From assembly GCA_016794985.1 (NCBI GenBank), contig JAEUIQ010000066.1:20656-84655 (forward strand): 64,000 nt of DNA, given 5' to 3'. The notes under the pieces are model-generated. The model was not told the DNA's origin. It saw only the letters and a list, made by a program, of their open reading frames with translations, and did not search any database. Shown one piece after another: positions 41,786 through 51,777 of the stretch; position 1 is the stretch's first letter; each line of letters begins with the position of its first letter. A program made the translations under genes and the position numbers. This DNA comes from Planctomycetaceae bacterium (GTDB taxonomy: Bacteria; Planctomycetota; Planctomycetia; Pirellulales; Pirellulaceae).

Positions 41786-44700
41786 ATGTTCCACTTCCTA
41801 ATTCTTGTCTCGGCACTGCTGGGAACTCTAACCGTTTCGTGTGTTCAAGTCAGCTTGGCACAGCAACCTTCCTCGCCGCCTTCCTCGGCGCGACAAATTG
41901 ATTTTGATACTCAGATTCGCCCCCTCCTTTCCGACCGATGTTATACTTGCCACGGCCCGGACGAAGAATCTCGCGAGGCGAACTTGCGACTTGACTTGGG
42001 TACGAATCTTCACGGACAGTTGTCGGAATCCAACGGCAGACCAATTCTTGATCCTGGCCAAGCGCAAGCCAGCGAATTGTACCTTCGCCTGTTGGCCGAA
42101 GACCACGAGCGAATGCCACCGGCCGACAGCGGCCTGAGCCTGACCGCTGATGAAATCAACGTGATCAAGCAATGGATCGACGAAGGAGCTGTCTGGGACC
42201 GACATTGGTCATTCCAGCCAATTCCAGACGAAACAGCGGTCCCACAAGTCACCGATCCTGCTGGGTGGATTCAAAATCCCATTGATGCGTTCGTCCTTGA
42301 GCTAATTCAGGCTCGGGGCCTCCGTCCGGCTTCCGCGGCGGCCGATCACCATCTCTTGCGTCGAATGTATTTGGATTTGATTGGCCTACCGCCGACGATC
42401 GAGGAGGTCCACACTTGGGCGAAAGTTCCCAAGCCAGAACGATGGGCGAAAGTCGCCGACCACTTGCTCGCCAGACCGGAATTTGGTCAGCGAATGGCCA
42501 GCGATTGGTTGGATGTCGCACGTTACAGTGACACTTACGGCTATCAAGTCGATCGCGAGCGTTTCGTTTGGCCTTGGCGAGATTGGGTCGTCCAAGCCTT
42601 CAATGAGAACATGCCTTTCGATCGCTTCGGCACGCTGCAATTGGCGGGCGATCTGCAACCCAACGCCACCTTTCAAGAAATCTTGCCCACCACTTTTAGC
42701 CGCTTGCACCCCCAAGAAGTTGAAGGTGGCAGCATCGAGGAAGAATTTCGAATGAAGTACGTGTCCGATCGGACCGAGACTTATGGCATGGCGTTTCTCG
42801 GCATGACCTTCGAATGCAGTCGCTGCCATAACCATAAATACGATCCGATCTCGCAAAGCGATTACTATCGCTTGACCGCATTCTTCGACAATATCGATGA
42901 AGCAGGTTTATACTCTTACTTTACCGATTCTGTTCCGACCCCAACGGCGGTCATCCCCGATGCAAACTTGGAAAAAGAAGCGGACCTTCTCAAAGCACAG
43001 ATCGCCGCGCAAGAAAAATCCATGTCCGATCAATTATCGCGGATTTTGGAAACACAACCATGGCGACCACCCAGTGCGGGTTTGGAATCAACGCCGTCAC
43101 AAACGGCACCGACCACCGGCACCCAAAATGAAGCGGCGTCGCCATCAAGCACTGGCCCCGCGTCACCTTTGCCAGAAATCGACGGTCAGATCGCCTTTTT
43201 GTCGTATGACTCCGCAGCGAAGTGGCCGGAAAATTCTGAAAATCGCTTGGTTCCGTTTGATGTCGGTACTGCCCCGCACCAGCGTCAAGCCGTCGAGTTG
43301 TCGGGCGATGAAGCCGTCAGGCTGGACGTGGGAAACTTCCGACGCTGGCAGCCGTTTTCTTTTAGTTTGTGGATTTGGATTCCCAAGCCCATGGAACGAG
43401 CGGTCGTTTTACATCGCTCCCAAGCCTGGACCGATGCCGGGAGCCGCGGCTACGAACTCCTGATCGAAGACCAAAGGCTGAAGTTTTCGCTAATCCATTT
43501 TTGGCCCGGGAATGCTGTAAGCGTTCGCGGCGTCGCCCCAGCAGCGCTCGAGACCTGGCAACATGTCACGGTCACCTATGATGGCAGCAGTCGCGCGGAC
43601 GGAATCGAGATCTATGTCGATGGACAAAAAGCCAAGACCGAAGTCATTCGTGACAAGCTAACCAAACAGATTACCGGCGGTGGCGGAGACAATATTTCGC
43701 TCGGCGAGCGCATGCGAGATCAAGGTTTTACAAAAGGACGTCTGGCCGAGGTTCGCGTTTTCTCACGCCAACTTTCGTCGCTAGAAGCGCGTGCGTTATC
43801 CAAACCTGATTTCAATGTTTCGAGTTTGGCCGAGTATCGGCAGACGGCTTGGAGCGACTCCGCCGCAACAACCAACGAACGCGATCGTTCAAGTGGTTCT
43901 TCCCAAACCAGCGAACTCGTTGAAATCGCCGAGGATTGGGCGTTGCAGTTTTCACCGGAATATCGTGAAGCTTTGCAGAAACTCGAACAGCTTCGTTCGC
44001 AACTCGGGAATCTGCAAGACCGCCGCCAAGAAATCATGGTGATGCAGGAACTGCCCTTCAAGAAGCCATCGTATCTGCGCGCGCGGGGTGATTACGATGC
44101 ACCGACTACGGAAGTTTCGCCCGGTGTCCCGGAGTCGATCGCCGAGTGGTCCGATTCGTTGCCTGAGAACCGCGATGGATTAGCGAAGTGGACTTTCGAC
44201 CGGCGCAATCCTCTAACCGCTCGAGTGGCCGTCAATCGCTGGTGGCAAATGCTGTTTGGCGAGGGCTTGGTTCGAACTCCGGAAGATTTTGGTAATCAAG
44301 GCCAACGTCCTACACATCCATTGCTCTTGGACTATTTAGCAGACTTTCTCATCGATTCGGGATGGGATGTGAAACAAACGATTCGCTTGATGGTCTTGTC
44401 TGCGACGTACCAACAGTCGGTTGTCGCGGATGCCGCTACCTTGGAAGCGGATCCCGAGAATCTACTCTGGACTCGTGCCAGCTCGCATCGTTGGCCAGCG
44501 GAAACACTACGTGACCAAGCGTTAGTCGTGGCGGGACTGCTGGATGCCAAACTGGATGGCCCCCCCGTGAAGCCATACGATTTGGCCGAGGCTTTCGCGC
44601 CGCTTCCTGCAGACGGTGGCGCGTTGGTCTATCGCCGCAGTTTGTACACGTATTGGAAGCGGATGTCGCCATCACCGGTCATGATTGCGTTGGATGCTGT

Positions 44701-45088
44701 CAAACGAGACGTGTGCCAGGTCAAACGCGAACGAACCACCACACCGGCTCAATCGCTCGTGTTCTTGAACGCCCCTCAATTCGTGGAGGCCGCTCGAGCG
44801 CTGGCCGTTCGCTGTTGGAATCAACACCCCAATCGTATCGAGAACGCCATTTCTGCCTTGGTCCGAGAGATGCTCTCACGTGAACCAAGTGAAATGGAAT
44901 TCGCCACATTGCTAAAGCTTTACGAAACACAACGATTACGGTTCGAACAGAGTCCGGACAGTCTGCAAGCGTATTTGCAAATCGGCCATCATCGGCTCCC
45001 GGCGGAATTGCCGGCCCCTCAACTGGGGGCATTAGCCGTGGTCGCCAACACGTTGATGGGTTTGGATCAATGGACGACCCGGCGCTAA
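41786..45088 (+). CDS. PSCyt1-DUF1549-LamG-DUF1553 protein
   Basis: 1100 residues. A signal peptide ends near residue 25 (SCVQVSLAQ). A haem c motif RCYTCHG is at residues 52-56, followed by the PSCyt1 pattern (LRLDLG, ASELYLRL, MPP). DUF1549 spans ~160-370, containing DLIGLPPT, DWLDVARYSDT and the second haem motif CSRCHNHKYDP near residue 345. A laminin-G-like jelly roll lies at ~510-670 (PFSFSLWIWIPKP... EIYVDGQKA). DUF1553 at ~805-1055 begins NPLTARVAVNRWWQMLFG. The protein is exported and probably part of a planctomycete surface system for polysaccharide use, which is an inference from the domain mix. The next gene starts within 30 bp. Confidence 0.92.
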   Translation: MFHFLILVSALLGTLTVSCVQVSLAQQPSSPPSSARQIDFDTQIRPLLSDRCYTCHGPDEESREANLRLDLGTNLHGQLSESNGRPILDPGQAQASELYLRLLAEDHERMPPADSGLSLTADEINVIKQWIDEGAVWDRHWSFQPIPDETAVPQVTDPAGWIQNPIDAFVLELIQARGLRPASAAADHHLLRRMYLDLIGLPPTIEEVHTWAKVPKPERWAKVADHLLARPEFGQRMASDWLDVARYSDTYGYQVDRERFVWPWRDWVVQAFNENMPFDRFGTLQLAGDLQPNATFQEILPTTFSRLHPQEVEGGSIEEEFRMKYVSDRTETYGMAFLGMTFECSRCHNHKYDPISQSDYYRLTAFFDNIDEAGLYSYFTDSVPTPTAVIPDANLEKEADLLKAQIAAQEKSMSDQLSRILETQPWRPPSAGLESTPSQTAPTTGTQNEAASPSSTGPASPLPEIDGQIAFLSYDSAAKWPENSENRLVPFDVGTAPHQRQAVELSGDEAVRLDVGNFRRWQPFSFSLWIWIPKPMERAVVLHRSQAWTDAGSRGYELLIEDQRLKFSLIHFWPGNAVSVRGVAPAALETWQHVTVTYDGSSRADGIEIYVDGQKAKTEVIRDKLTKQITGGGGDNISLGERMRDQGFTKGRLAEVRVFSRQLSSLEARALSKPDFNVSSLAEYRQTAWSDSAATTNERDRSSGSSQTSELVEIAEDWALQFSPEYREALQKLEQLRSQLGNLQDRRQEIMVMQELPFKKPSYLRARGDYDAPTTEVSPGVPESIAEWSDSLPENRDGLAKWTFDRRNPLTARVAVNRWWQMLFGEGLVRTPEDFGNQGQRPTHPLLLDYLADFLIDSGWDVKQTIRLMVLSATYQQSVVADAATLEADPENLLWTRASSHRWPAETLRDQALVVAGLLDAKLDGPPVKPYDLAEAFAPLPADGGALVYRRSLYTYWKRMSPSPVMIALDAVKRDVCQVKRERTTTPAQSLVFLNAPQFVEAARALAVRCWNQHPNRIENAISALVREMLSREPSEMEFATLLKLYETQRLRFEQSPDSLQAYLQIGHHRLPAELPAPQLGALAVVANTLMGLDQWTTRR

Positions 45089-45116
45089 GATGTTGATATT
45101 GAAGGTGAGGAATCCC

Positions 45117-46553
45117 ATGTTGCGAAGAAACTTTTTGGCGAATTTCGGCTATGGTTTAGGAGCCATGGGGTTAGCCAATTGTTTAAACGCGGGCGGTGCC
45201 AACGCGACTCAAGACGACACGACTTCAACGCCGCCCAAAACGAGGGGCGTGCTCGAGGCGTTGCACCATCCGGCCAAAGCCAAGCGAGTGATCTTTCTCT
45301 TTCAATCCGGAGCTCCCTCGCAGTTGGAACTGCTAGATTACAAGCCGCTATTGAAAGAGAAGCAAGGCGAGCAATTGCCGGATTCCGTTCGTGGCCAACA
45401 ACGGTTGACGGGAATGAGTGGGAACCAGAGTAGCCTGCCGCTGGTGGGCTCGGCGTTTGATTTCGCCCAACATGGACAAGGCGGCACTTGGATCAGCAAC
45501 CTGCTTCCGCATACCGCAGCCTTGGCTGACGAACTGTGTGTGATTCGCTCGATGTATACGGAATCGATCAACCATGGTCCGGGTGTCACCTTTTTTCAGT
45601 CTGGTAGCCAACTGCCGGGCAGACCCAGTATGGGCGCATGGCTGGACTACGGACTGGGAAGTGAAAACGCGAACTTACCCGCTTATGTGGTGATGGTCAC
45701 GAAGAACAAAGGCGGGCAACCATTGTCCGCGCGATTGTGGGGCAGTGGCTTTCTGCCCTCGCGGCACGATGGCGTCCTGTTCCGCAGCGGCGCCGATCCT
45801 TTGTTGTATTTGAACTTGCCACCCGGAATCGACCAGAACAGCCGTCGCTCGATGCTGGACGCCCTCGGAAAACTGCAAGCCGCCGAGGCGGAACAGACCG
45901 GTTGGCAAGATTTAGAATCGAGAATCGAACAACACGAACTGGCGTTTCGGATGCAAAGCTCGATCCCGGAAGTAACGGACTTCTCCGACGAACCACAACA
46001 CGTGTTGGACATGTACGGCCCCAGTGTCACGGACAAGGGCAGCTACGCCGCGAATTGCCTGTTGGCTAGAAGACTGGCCCAACGCGGTGTGAAGTTCATT
46101 CAATTGTTTCATCAAGATTGGGATCATCACGGTGGTCTTCCTGGTGGGATTCGCGGCCTTTGCCAAGAAACGGACCAACCCAGCGCGGCTCTCCTGAAAG
46201 ATCTCAAACAACAAGGCATGCTCGACGACACGTTGGTGGTTTGGGGCGGCGAATTCGGACGCACCAATTATTGTCAAGGAAAACTGACCGGCAACGATTA
46301 CGGTCGGGACCACCACCCACGTTGTTTTTCGATTTGGATGGCGGGTGGCGGCGTTCGAGGCGGGATGACATACGGAGAAACCGACGAATACGGTTACAAC
46401 GTCGTTCAGAATCCCATGCACATCCATGATTTGCACGCAACCATGCTCTACCTGTTGGGTATCGAACATACTCAGCTTACTTACAAGTACCAAGGCCGGT
46501 ATTTCCGCTTGACCGACGTACATGGCCGAATCATTCGGGACATCATGGCTTGA
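45117..46553 (+). CDS. DUF1501 family protein with Tat signal
   Basis: 478 residues. The start at 45117 is chosen because GAGG lies six bases upstream and because the Tat-like leader then begins directly ([20 protein letters not shown]); an ATG at 45090 would add nine residues. DUF1501 belongs to the alkaline-phosphatase/sulfatase-like superfamily. It shows [18 protein letters not shown] near the N-terminus, [19 protein letters not shown] and the metal-site-like [12 protein letters not shown] with [18 protein letters not shown]. Members are usually paired with DUF1549/DUF1553 proteins, as here. Its stop overlaps the next gene's TTG start. Confidence 0.9.
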   Translation: MLRRNFLANFGYGLGAMGLANCLNAGGANATQDDTTSTPPKTRGVLEALHHPAKAKRVIFLFQSGAPSQLELLDYKPLLKEKQGEQLPDSVRGQQRLTGMSGNQSSLPLVGSAFDFAQHGQGGTWISNLLPHTAALADELCVIRSMYTESINHGPGVTFFQSGSQLPGRPSMGAWLDYGLGSENANLPAYVVMVTKNKGGQPLSARLWGSGFLPSRHDGVLFRSGADPLLYLNLPPGIDQNSRRSMLDALGKLQAAEAEQTGWQDLESRIEQHELAFRMQSSIPEVTDFSDEPQHVLDMYGPSVTDKGSYAANCLLARRLAQRGVKFIQLFHQDWDHHGGLPGGIRGLCQETDQPSAALLKDLKQQGMLDDTLVVWGGEFGRTNYCQGKLTGNDYGRDHHPRCFSIWMAGGGVRGGMTYGETDEYGYNVVQNPMHIHDLHATMLYLLGIEHTQLTYKYQGRYFRLTDVHGRIIRDIMA

Positions 46554-47260
46554 ACGCTCCCCCCGTCTTTTCAACTCGACAAGTCACCAAAGACTACCAT
46601 ATGGGCGACTTGGTCGTGCAAGCCTTGAAAGGCGTCGACATTCAATTGTACCCCGGCGAGTTCGTCGTCTTGTTGGGGCCGTCCGGCAGCGGGAAATCAA
46701 CTCTACTGAATATTCTCGGTGGTCTGGACTTGCCGACATCCGGTCAAGTGTTCTACCGCGATCAAGAATTAACGACTTGGAATCAACGACAATTGACTCA
46801 GTTCCGACGTGAACACGTGGGCTTCATCTTCCAGTTCTACAATCTCGTCCCTAGTTTGACGGCTTATGAAAACGTCGCTTTGGTCACCGAGATGGTAACA
46901 CGTTCCATGACGCCACTTGAGGCATTGAAAATGGTCGGCCTGGAACCAAGACGCGATCACTTTCCGGCCCAACTTTCTGGAGGCGAACAACAACGAGTTG
47001 CCATTGCCCGGGCGATCGCAAAGCGACCGGCGATCCTCTTATGTGACGAGCCGACCGGTGCCCTGGACGTTGCCACCGGCATCTTGGTGCTGGAGGCGAT
47101 CGAACAAGTCAATCGTGAACTCGGAACGACGACGGTCGTGATCACGCATAACGCGATTATTGCCGGTATGGCCGACCGAGTCATCAAAATGTCGGACGGA
47201 AAGATCGCCGAAATCGAACCCAATGCTGTCCGCCTTCGCCCCCAAGAAATGCGGTGGTGA
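46550..47260 (+). CDS. ABC transporter ATP-binding protein (MacB/LolD type)
   Basis: 236 residues. The start is TTG at 46550, overlapping the DUF1501 stop (TTGA). Walker A is GPSGSGKST, the signature is [14 protein letters not shown], Walker B is [12 protein letters not shown] and the switch His is in VVITHN. The [15 protein letters not shown] segment is typical of the MacB/LolD/DevA group, which powers FtsX-type permeases for lipoprotein or substrate extrusion. The permease starts 1 bp later. Confidence 0.93.
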   Translation: MNAPPVFSTRQVTKDYHMGDLVVQALKGVDIQLYPGEFVVLLGPSGSGKSTLLNILGGLDLPTSGQVFYRDQELTTWNQRQLTQFRREHVGFIFQFYNLVPSLTAYENVALVTEMVTRSMTPLEALKMVGLEPRRDHFPAQLSGGEQQRVAIARAIAKRPAILLCDEPTGALDVATGILVLEAIEQVNRELGTTTVVITHNAIIAGMADRVIKMSDGKIAEIEPNAVRLRPQEMRW

Positions 47261-49627
47261 GTGATGAGCATGCTGGATCGCAAATTACGTCGTGACCTAA
47301 GGCAGTTGGCCACCCAGGCGATCGCCATCGGCTTGGTAATGGCGTCCGGCATCGCCATGTACACGATGGCCTTGTACGCGTTGAATAGCCTCCGCACTAG
47401 CCAAGCAAACTATTACCAGAGATACCGTTTCGCTGACATCTTTTGCAACGCCGTTCGCATCCCCGAAAATGTCGTTCCCAGAATTCAAGCCATTCCCGGT
47501 GTATCCGCTGTCGATCAACGCGTTGTTTATGCCGCGATGTTGGACATGCCAACCATGAACGAACCAGTGGCAGCCCGACTCATTTCCTGGCCCGACCTTG
47601 GCAGACCCCGACTTAACGATTTGTTCTTGGCGGACGGACGCTGGATCGATCCCGAGCGCAGTGATGAGTTACTCGCCTCGCACTCGTTCGTTAAAGCACA
47701 TCAATTGAAACTCGATGACCGGCTGTCGTTTATTATCAACGGTCGCCAGCGTCAACTCCGTATTGTCGGGATCGTCTATTCACCCGAGTACATCGTCCAA
47801 ATACAGCCTGGCAGCCTTCTACCCGACTACAAACGTTACGGAGTGTTTTGGATGAACCAACGGCACCTTAGCGCGGCCGTGGATATGCAAGGGGCGGTCA
47901 ACGATGTCACGCTGACTCTCGAACACACTGCCAATAGCGCCGCTGTCATCGAAGCCGTGGACGATTTGTTGGCGCCGTACGGTGGCACCGGCGCTTTTGG
48001 TCGGGAGCACCACATGTCGCATCGATTCCTCGAAGATGAAATCAAACAGTTGACCATCATGGCGTGGGTCTCGCCAACAATTTTTCTGCTAGTCGCCGCG
48101 TTCTTGCTGAATGTGATGTTGGGTCGGGTAGTTGCTCTCCAACGAGAACAGATCGCGGTGCTGAAGGCATGTGGCTTTTACGACTGGCAGATCGGTGCCC
48201 ATTATCTCAAACTGGCGATGCTGATCGCGGTGGGTGGCGCCATTCTTGGGCTTGGATTTGGCTACCTGTTGGGTCAGAACACGACGAAAATGTATGCCGA
48301 CGTTTATCGCTTCCCAGTCCAGCATGGCTCACTAACGGGGCCGATCGTTTGGGGTAGTTTGTTGATTAGCTCCGGTGCCGCCGTGTTCGGGACATGGCGA
48401 TCAATTTCTGCCGTGGTGGCGTTACCGCCAGCTGAGGCAATGCGGCCAGCCGCACCGACCTACTTCGCAGCCAGTTGGATTGAACGTATTGGCTTAAGTT
48501 GGCTGCTACCTCAAGTTGTGCGCATGTTGTTTCGTCAGATTCAACGGCAACCGATCAAGTCGTTGTCGACCGTATTTGGCATGTCGATGGCGCTGGCGAT
48601 CATGATCTTGGGAAGCTTTTCCTTGGACGCCATTCGCTATTTGATTTGGTTCCAATTCGACTACGCCCAACGGCAAGACGTCACCGTTGTATTCAATCAA
48701 ATTGCCGAGCAAGCAGTCGTCTTGGATTTACAAAACCTCTCGGGCGTCACCGAAGTCCAATCGTTTCGCGCGATCCCGATGAACGTTCGCTTCGCGCAAG
48801 CCTCGCGAAAGATCAGCGTCATGGCGTTGGGCGATGAAGCTTCCTTGTTTAGACTGGCCAATATCAAAGAAGACATTGTGTCCGTGCCTCCAGAAGGGTT
48901 GGTCCTGTCTGACAAACTCGCGAAAATTCTCGGCGCACGGCTCGGAGACCGGGTGTCACTAACGGCCCTGGAAGGTCAACGTCGTTCTGACGAGATAGAA
49001 GTCGTCCGAATTATTACCGAATACGGCGGACTCAATGCCTACGCCTCGCCCGCAACTTTAGCTCGTTGGAGTCACCTGCCCGAAACCTGCTCCGGTGCTC
49101 ACCTACGCATCGATTCGGCCGCCACCAGCGAAGTGTACCGCGCGCTGAAAGAGATGCCGCATATCGCGTCAGTCAACCTCAAAGGCGCGGCCATGAAGAG
49201 CTTCGAGGAGAGCTTTGCTGCGAATATCCTGACAATGCGACTATTTAATTTGATCTTCACGGTGATCATCGCTTTTGGTGTCGTCTATAATCATGCGAGA
49301 ATTTCCTTCGCGGAACAAAGCCGAGATCTTGCCACACTGCGCGTGATTGGCTTCACGAACTGGGAAGTGACCGCCATCTTGTTGGGCGAACTGGCGATCC
49401 TGACCGTGGCATCCCTGGGGCCCGGGTGTCTGATTGGGTGGGGTTTAGCGAAGATGTTCGTATGGGGATTGGATACGGAGATGTATCGGATTCCTTTGGT
49501 CATCGAACCCAAGACCTACTGGTTCGCAATGGTGGTCGTGGTCGTAGCAGCCTTTTTCTCTGGACTACTCATGTTGAAAAAGATCTGGGCATTGGACTTG
49601 GTAAGTGTCTTGAAGGCAAGGGAGTAA
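47261..49627 (+). CDS. FtsX-type ABC transporter permease
   Basis: 788 residues with about eight transmembrane helices in two FtsX domains. The first helix is near residue 15 (AIAIGLVMASGIAMYTMALY), followed by a large periplasmic MacB-like domain. The middle helices include SPTIFLLVAAFLLNVMLGRVV and LAMLIAVGGAILGLGFGYLLG. The second half repeats the layout, ending in ILLGELAILTVASLGPG and YWFAMVVVVVAAFFSGLLML. The start is GTG 47261 or ATG 47264 directly after the ATPase stop. Together with the ATPase and the HlyD-like adaptor it forms a DevABC-like export system; the substrate is unknown. Confidence 0.9.
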   Translation: MMSMLDRKLRRDLRQLATQAIAIGLVMASGIAMYTMALYALNSLRTSQANYYQRYRFADIFCNAVRIPENVVPRIQAIPGVSAVDQRVVYAAMLDMPTMNEPVAARLISWPDLGRPRLNDLFLADGRWIDPERSDELLASHSFVKAHQLKLDDRLSFIINGRQRQLRIVGIVYSPEYIVQIQPGSLLPDYKRYGVFWMNQRHLSAAVDMQGAVNDVTLTLEHTANSAAVIEAVDDLLAPYGGTGAFGREHHMSHRFLEDEIKQLTIMAWVSPTIFLLVAAFLLNVMLGRVVALQREQIAVLKACGFYDWQIGAHYLKLAMLIAVGGAILGLGFGYLLGQNTTKMYADVYRFPVQHGSLTGPIVWGSLLISSGAAVFGTWRSISAVVALPPAEAMRPAAPTYFAASWIERIGLSWLLPQVVRMLFRQIQRQPIKSLSTVFGMSMALAIMILGSFSLDAIRYLIWFQFDYAQRQDVTVVFNQIAEQAVVLDLQNLSGVTEVQSFRAIPMNVRFAQASRKISVMALGDEASLFRLANIKEDIVSVPPEGLVLSDKLAKILGARLGDRVSLTALEGQRRSDEIEVVRIITEYGGLNAYASPATLARWSHLPETCSGAHLRIDSAATSEVYRALKEMPHIASVNLKGAAMKSFEESFAANILTMRLFNLIFTVIIAFGVVYNHARISFAEQSRDLATLRVIGFTNWEVTAILLGELAILTVASLGPGCLIGWGLAKMFVWGLDTEMYRIPLVIEPKTYWFAMVVVVVAAFFSGLLMLKKIWALDLVSVLKARE

Positions 49628-49632
49628 ACGCC

Positions 49633-50829
49633 GTGCGCCAAATTCGCAGATGGCTGATGGGGACTGTGGTCATTGTGGCCATCGCCGCGGTGGCCGGACT
49701 TTCACTATGGCCACGGCCCCCGCAAGTCCAAGTTGCCGACGTCTCTTTGGGATGGATGGAGGTAACCATCCAACAAGATGGGGTCACGAGAATCAAGGAT
49801 CGCTACCTCGTATCGTCTACGGTGGGCGGAAAGCTCGCTCGAATCAATCTGCGTCCGGGTGATGCAATTCGACGCGGCGAAACCATTATCGCGGCCATTC
49901 AACCAACCCCGCCCGCCATGCTGGACGCGCGACAGATCGCCCAACTAAACGCCAACGTCGAGGCCGCCAAACGTCAAGTCGAAATGGCCGCGGCTCGCCG
50001 CGAGCAGGCCGAAGCACAATTGCGACAAGCAGAAACGAATTTCGGACGCTTCAAAGAATTGGTTGATGATGGCGGAGCTTCTCGTTCCGAATTTGAATTG
50101 GCCGAAGTCGAGTATCGGACAAAGAACGAAGGCCTCCGTGTTGCGAACTTTGAGTTCGAAATTCGTGGCTTCGAATTACAGCAAGCGGAGGTCGCGTTGC
50201 GGCACTTTACGGATGAGGAACAAGGCGACCCGCTCCAGTTTGAAATCCGAGCCCCGATTGATGGGGTCGTTCTGAGAGTCTTCGAGGAAAGCAGCACGGT
50301 CCTATTACCAGGAACTCCATTATTGGAAGTCGGTAACCCTACGGATCTAGAAATCGTGATCGACGTTCTCAGCACCGATGCCGTCAAAATTCAAGCCGGA
50401 AATGCCGTCATCCTCAATCACTGGGGTGGCGAACGAAATCTCTTAGCCGAAGTTCGCCGCGTCGAACCAGCCGCATTTACCAAGGTAAGTGCCCTTGGCG
50501 TGGAAGAACAACGTGTCAATGTCATTGCCGACTTTCGCGAACCGGCCACGGCACTCGTTCGCTTGGGCGATCAATATCGAGTCGAAGCCAACATCGTGGT
50601 TTGGAAAGAGGATCAAGTGGTTCAGGTTCCCGGTAATGCCTTGTTCCGAGTTGATAGCCAGTGGGCGGTCTTTGCCCTGGACGGGAAAAAAATCCAGACG
50701 ACCAAAATTGAAATCGGTAAACGCAACGCCACGCACGCTCAAGTCTTGTCTGGCTTGAAACCCGGCCAATCGGTCGTCATTTATCCCGGCGATCTCTTGG
50801 AAGATGGGCAAGCGGTCGAAACTCGCTAA
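49633..50829 (+). CDS. HlyD/RND-type periplasmic adaptor
   Basis: 398 residues from GTG 49633, with AAGGGAG eight bases upstream. A single N-terminal membrane helix (MGTVVIVAIAAVAGLSLWP) anchors the protein. A biotinyl-lipoyl half (VSSTVGGKLARINLRPGDAI) precedes a coiled-coil hairpin at residues ~95-190 (NVEAAKRQVEMAAARREQAE). The second lipoyl half (FEIRAPIDGVVLRVFEESST) and beta-barrel domains follow. It is a membrane fusion protein for the preceding ABC exporter. No outer-membrane TolC-type gene is adjacent. Confidence 0.93.
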   Translation: MRQIRRWLMGTVVIVAIAAVAGLSLWPRPPQVQVADVSLGWMEVTIQQDGVTRIKDRYLVSSTVGGKLARINLRPGDAIRRGETIIAAIQPTPPAMLDARQIAQLNANVEAAKRQVEMAAARREQAEAQLRQAETNFGRFKELVDDGGASRSEFELAEVEYRTKNEGLRVANFEFEIRGFELQQAEVALRHFTDEEQGDPLQFEIRAPIDGVVLRVFEESSTVLLPGTPLLEVGNPTDLEIVIDVLSTDAVKIQAGNAVILNHWGGERNLLAEVRRVEPAAFTKVSALGVEEQRVNVIADFREPATALVRLGDQYRVEANIVVWKEDQVVQVPGNALFRVDSQWAVFALDGKKIQTTKIEIGKRNATHAQVLSGLKPGQSVVIYPGDLLEDGQAVETR

Positions 50830-51183
50830 GTTCGAATCACGAACGCAGGCAAACACGCGGTTACAGCCAACGCCTTTTCGTCTTGCCTGGTCGCCGCGAA
50901 TTGTCTACTGTCCCCGCCGAAGGTTACAGCTTGAAACCCCAGGGGCCACGCTGTGATGCTTTTTTAGATGCTGACGCTTGGCACTTGTGTCGGCCAATCA
51001 GGTCTTTTCTGGACGAGATGGCACGCTAACCGGTGGCTTACGCACACCGGCTAGGGTTGTTTCGGGCCTGTTTTCTCCAGAAAAAATGTTTCACAGCGTT
51101 GCTCCAAGGGCCTACCGACGCGGTGGCTTGCCATTACACCCGAAAGCTCCCAATCCACTCGAGTCAATTATCAGGATCGAAAC
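50830..51183. other. Intergenic region after the exporter operon
   Basis: 354 bp between the HlyD-like stop and the small lipoprotein gene. No terminator hairpin with a T-run was seen, and no credible gene. A TTTTTTA stretch at about 50963 is isolated. Confidence 0.45.
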
Positions 51184-51378
51184 ATGGACCGAGTTATTCG
51201 CTCAGCCGCTTGGATTACTGTGGCTTGCTGCTTGTTTCTACCCGCCTGCGCGGCCAGAACCAAGCCGAAACCAAGTTCCGAGGCCAAACCTGATCTGAGT
51301 CTACGCGAGTTCATGCAGCAATCGGATGATGTAGACGACGGGATGGGCGGCGGAGCCTTTCGATTCCCAGACAATTAG
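51184..51378 (+). CDS. Small predicted lipoprotein (64 aa)
   Basis: 64 residues. The N-terminus has Arg residues, a hydrophobic core (SAAWITVACCLFL) and a lipobox LPAC, predicting lipidation at Cys22. The mature peptide is about 42 residues, polar, with an acidic DDVDDG stretch and a glycine-rich end. AGGA is about seven to ten bases upstream of the ATG. No family is recognised. The signal-lipobox organisation is the main argument that the gene is real. Confidence 0.5.
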   Translation: MDRVIRSAAWITVACCLFLPACAARTKPKPSSEAKPDLSLREFMQQSDDVDDGMGGGAFRFPDN

Positions 51379-51777
51379 AAACTAGTTGAGAAAACGCCGC
51401 GCCGTTTGGGACGTTATGTAATTGACCTGCAGCCCTGGTTGCGATGGTGCAACCAACGCTTCTTCTTACAGCGAAATCCATTTCGTTTCAGACCGTTTTG
51501 GATTTAATGCCCCATGGAAACAATGCCAATTCGGCCCCCATGGTACAAGATGCTCTTGAGCAAAGCGGATCGCGATTGGTGCCCGTCACTACATCACGAG
51601 CAGGGCATTACAAAATCTCTTTGTTGCCTGTCGCTGGTCCATCATCTTTTGCCAGTTATCGTTTACCAATATCCGGATTAGGCCGAGTCACGCGACACGC
51701 CAAGCCACGCGATCGCGTCACGCCAGGATTCCCGTCGTTGCCCGAGTTCCTTCGCGACAGGGAAGTGACCTTCATCG
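51379..51777. other. Intergenic region, no convincing gene
   Basis: 399 bp between the small lipoprotein and the convergent WD40 gene. A plus-strand frame at 51444-51815 overlaps the WD40 gene end, lacks a ribosome binding site and resembles no protein, so it was not called. Confidence 0.5.
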
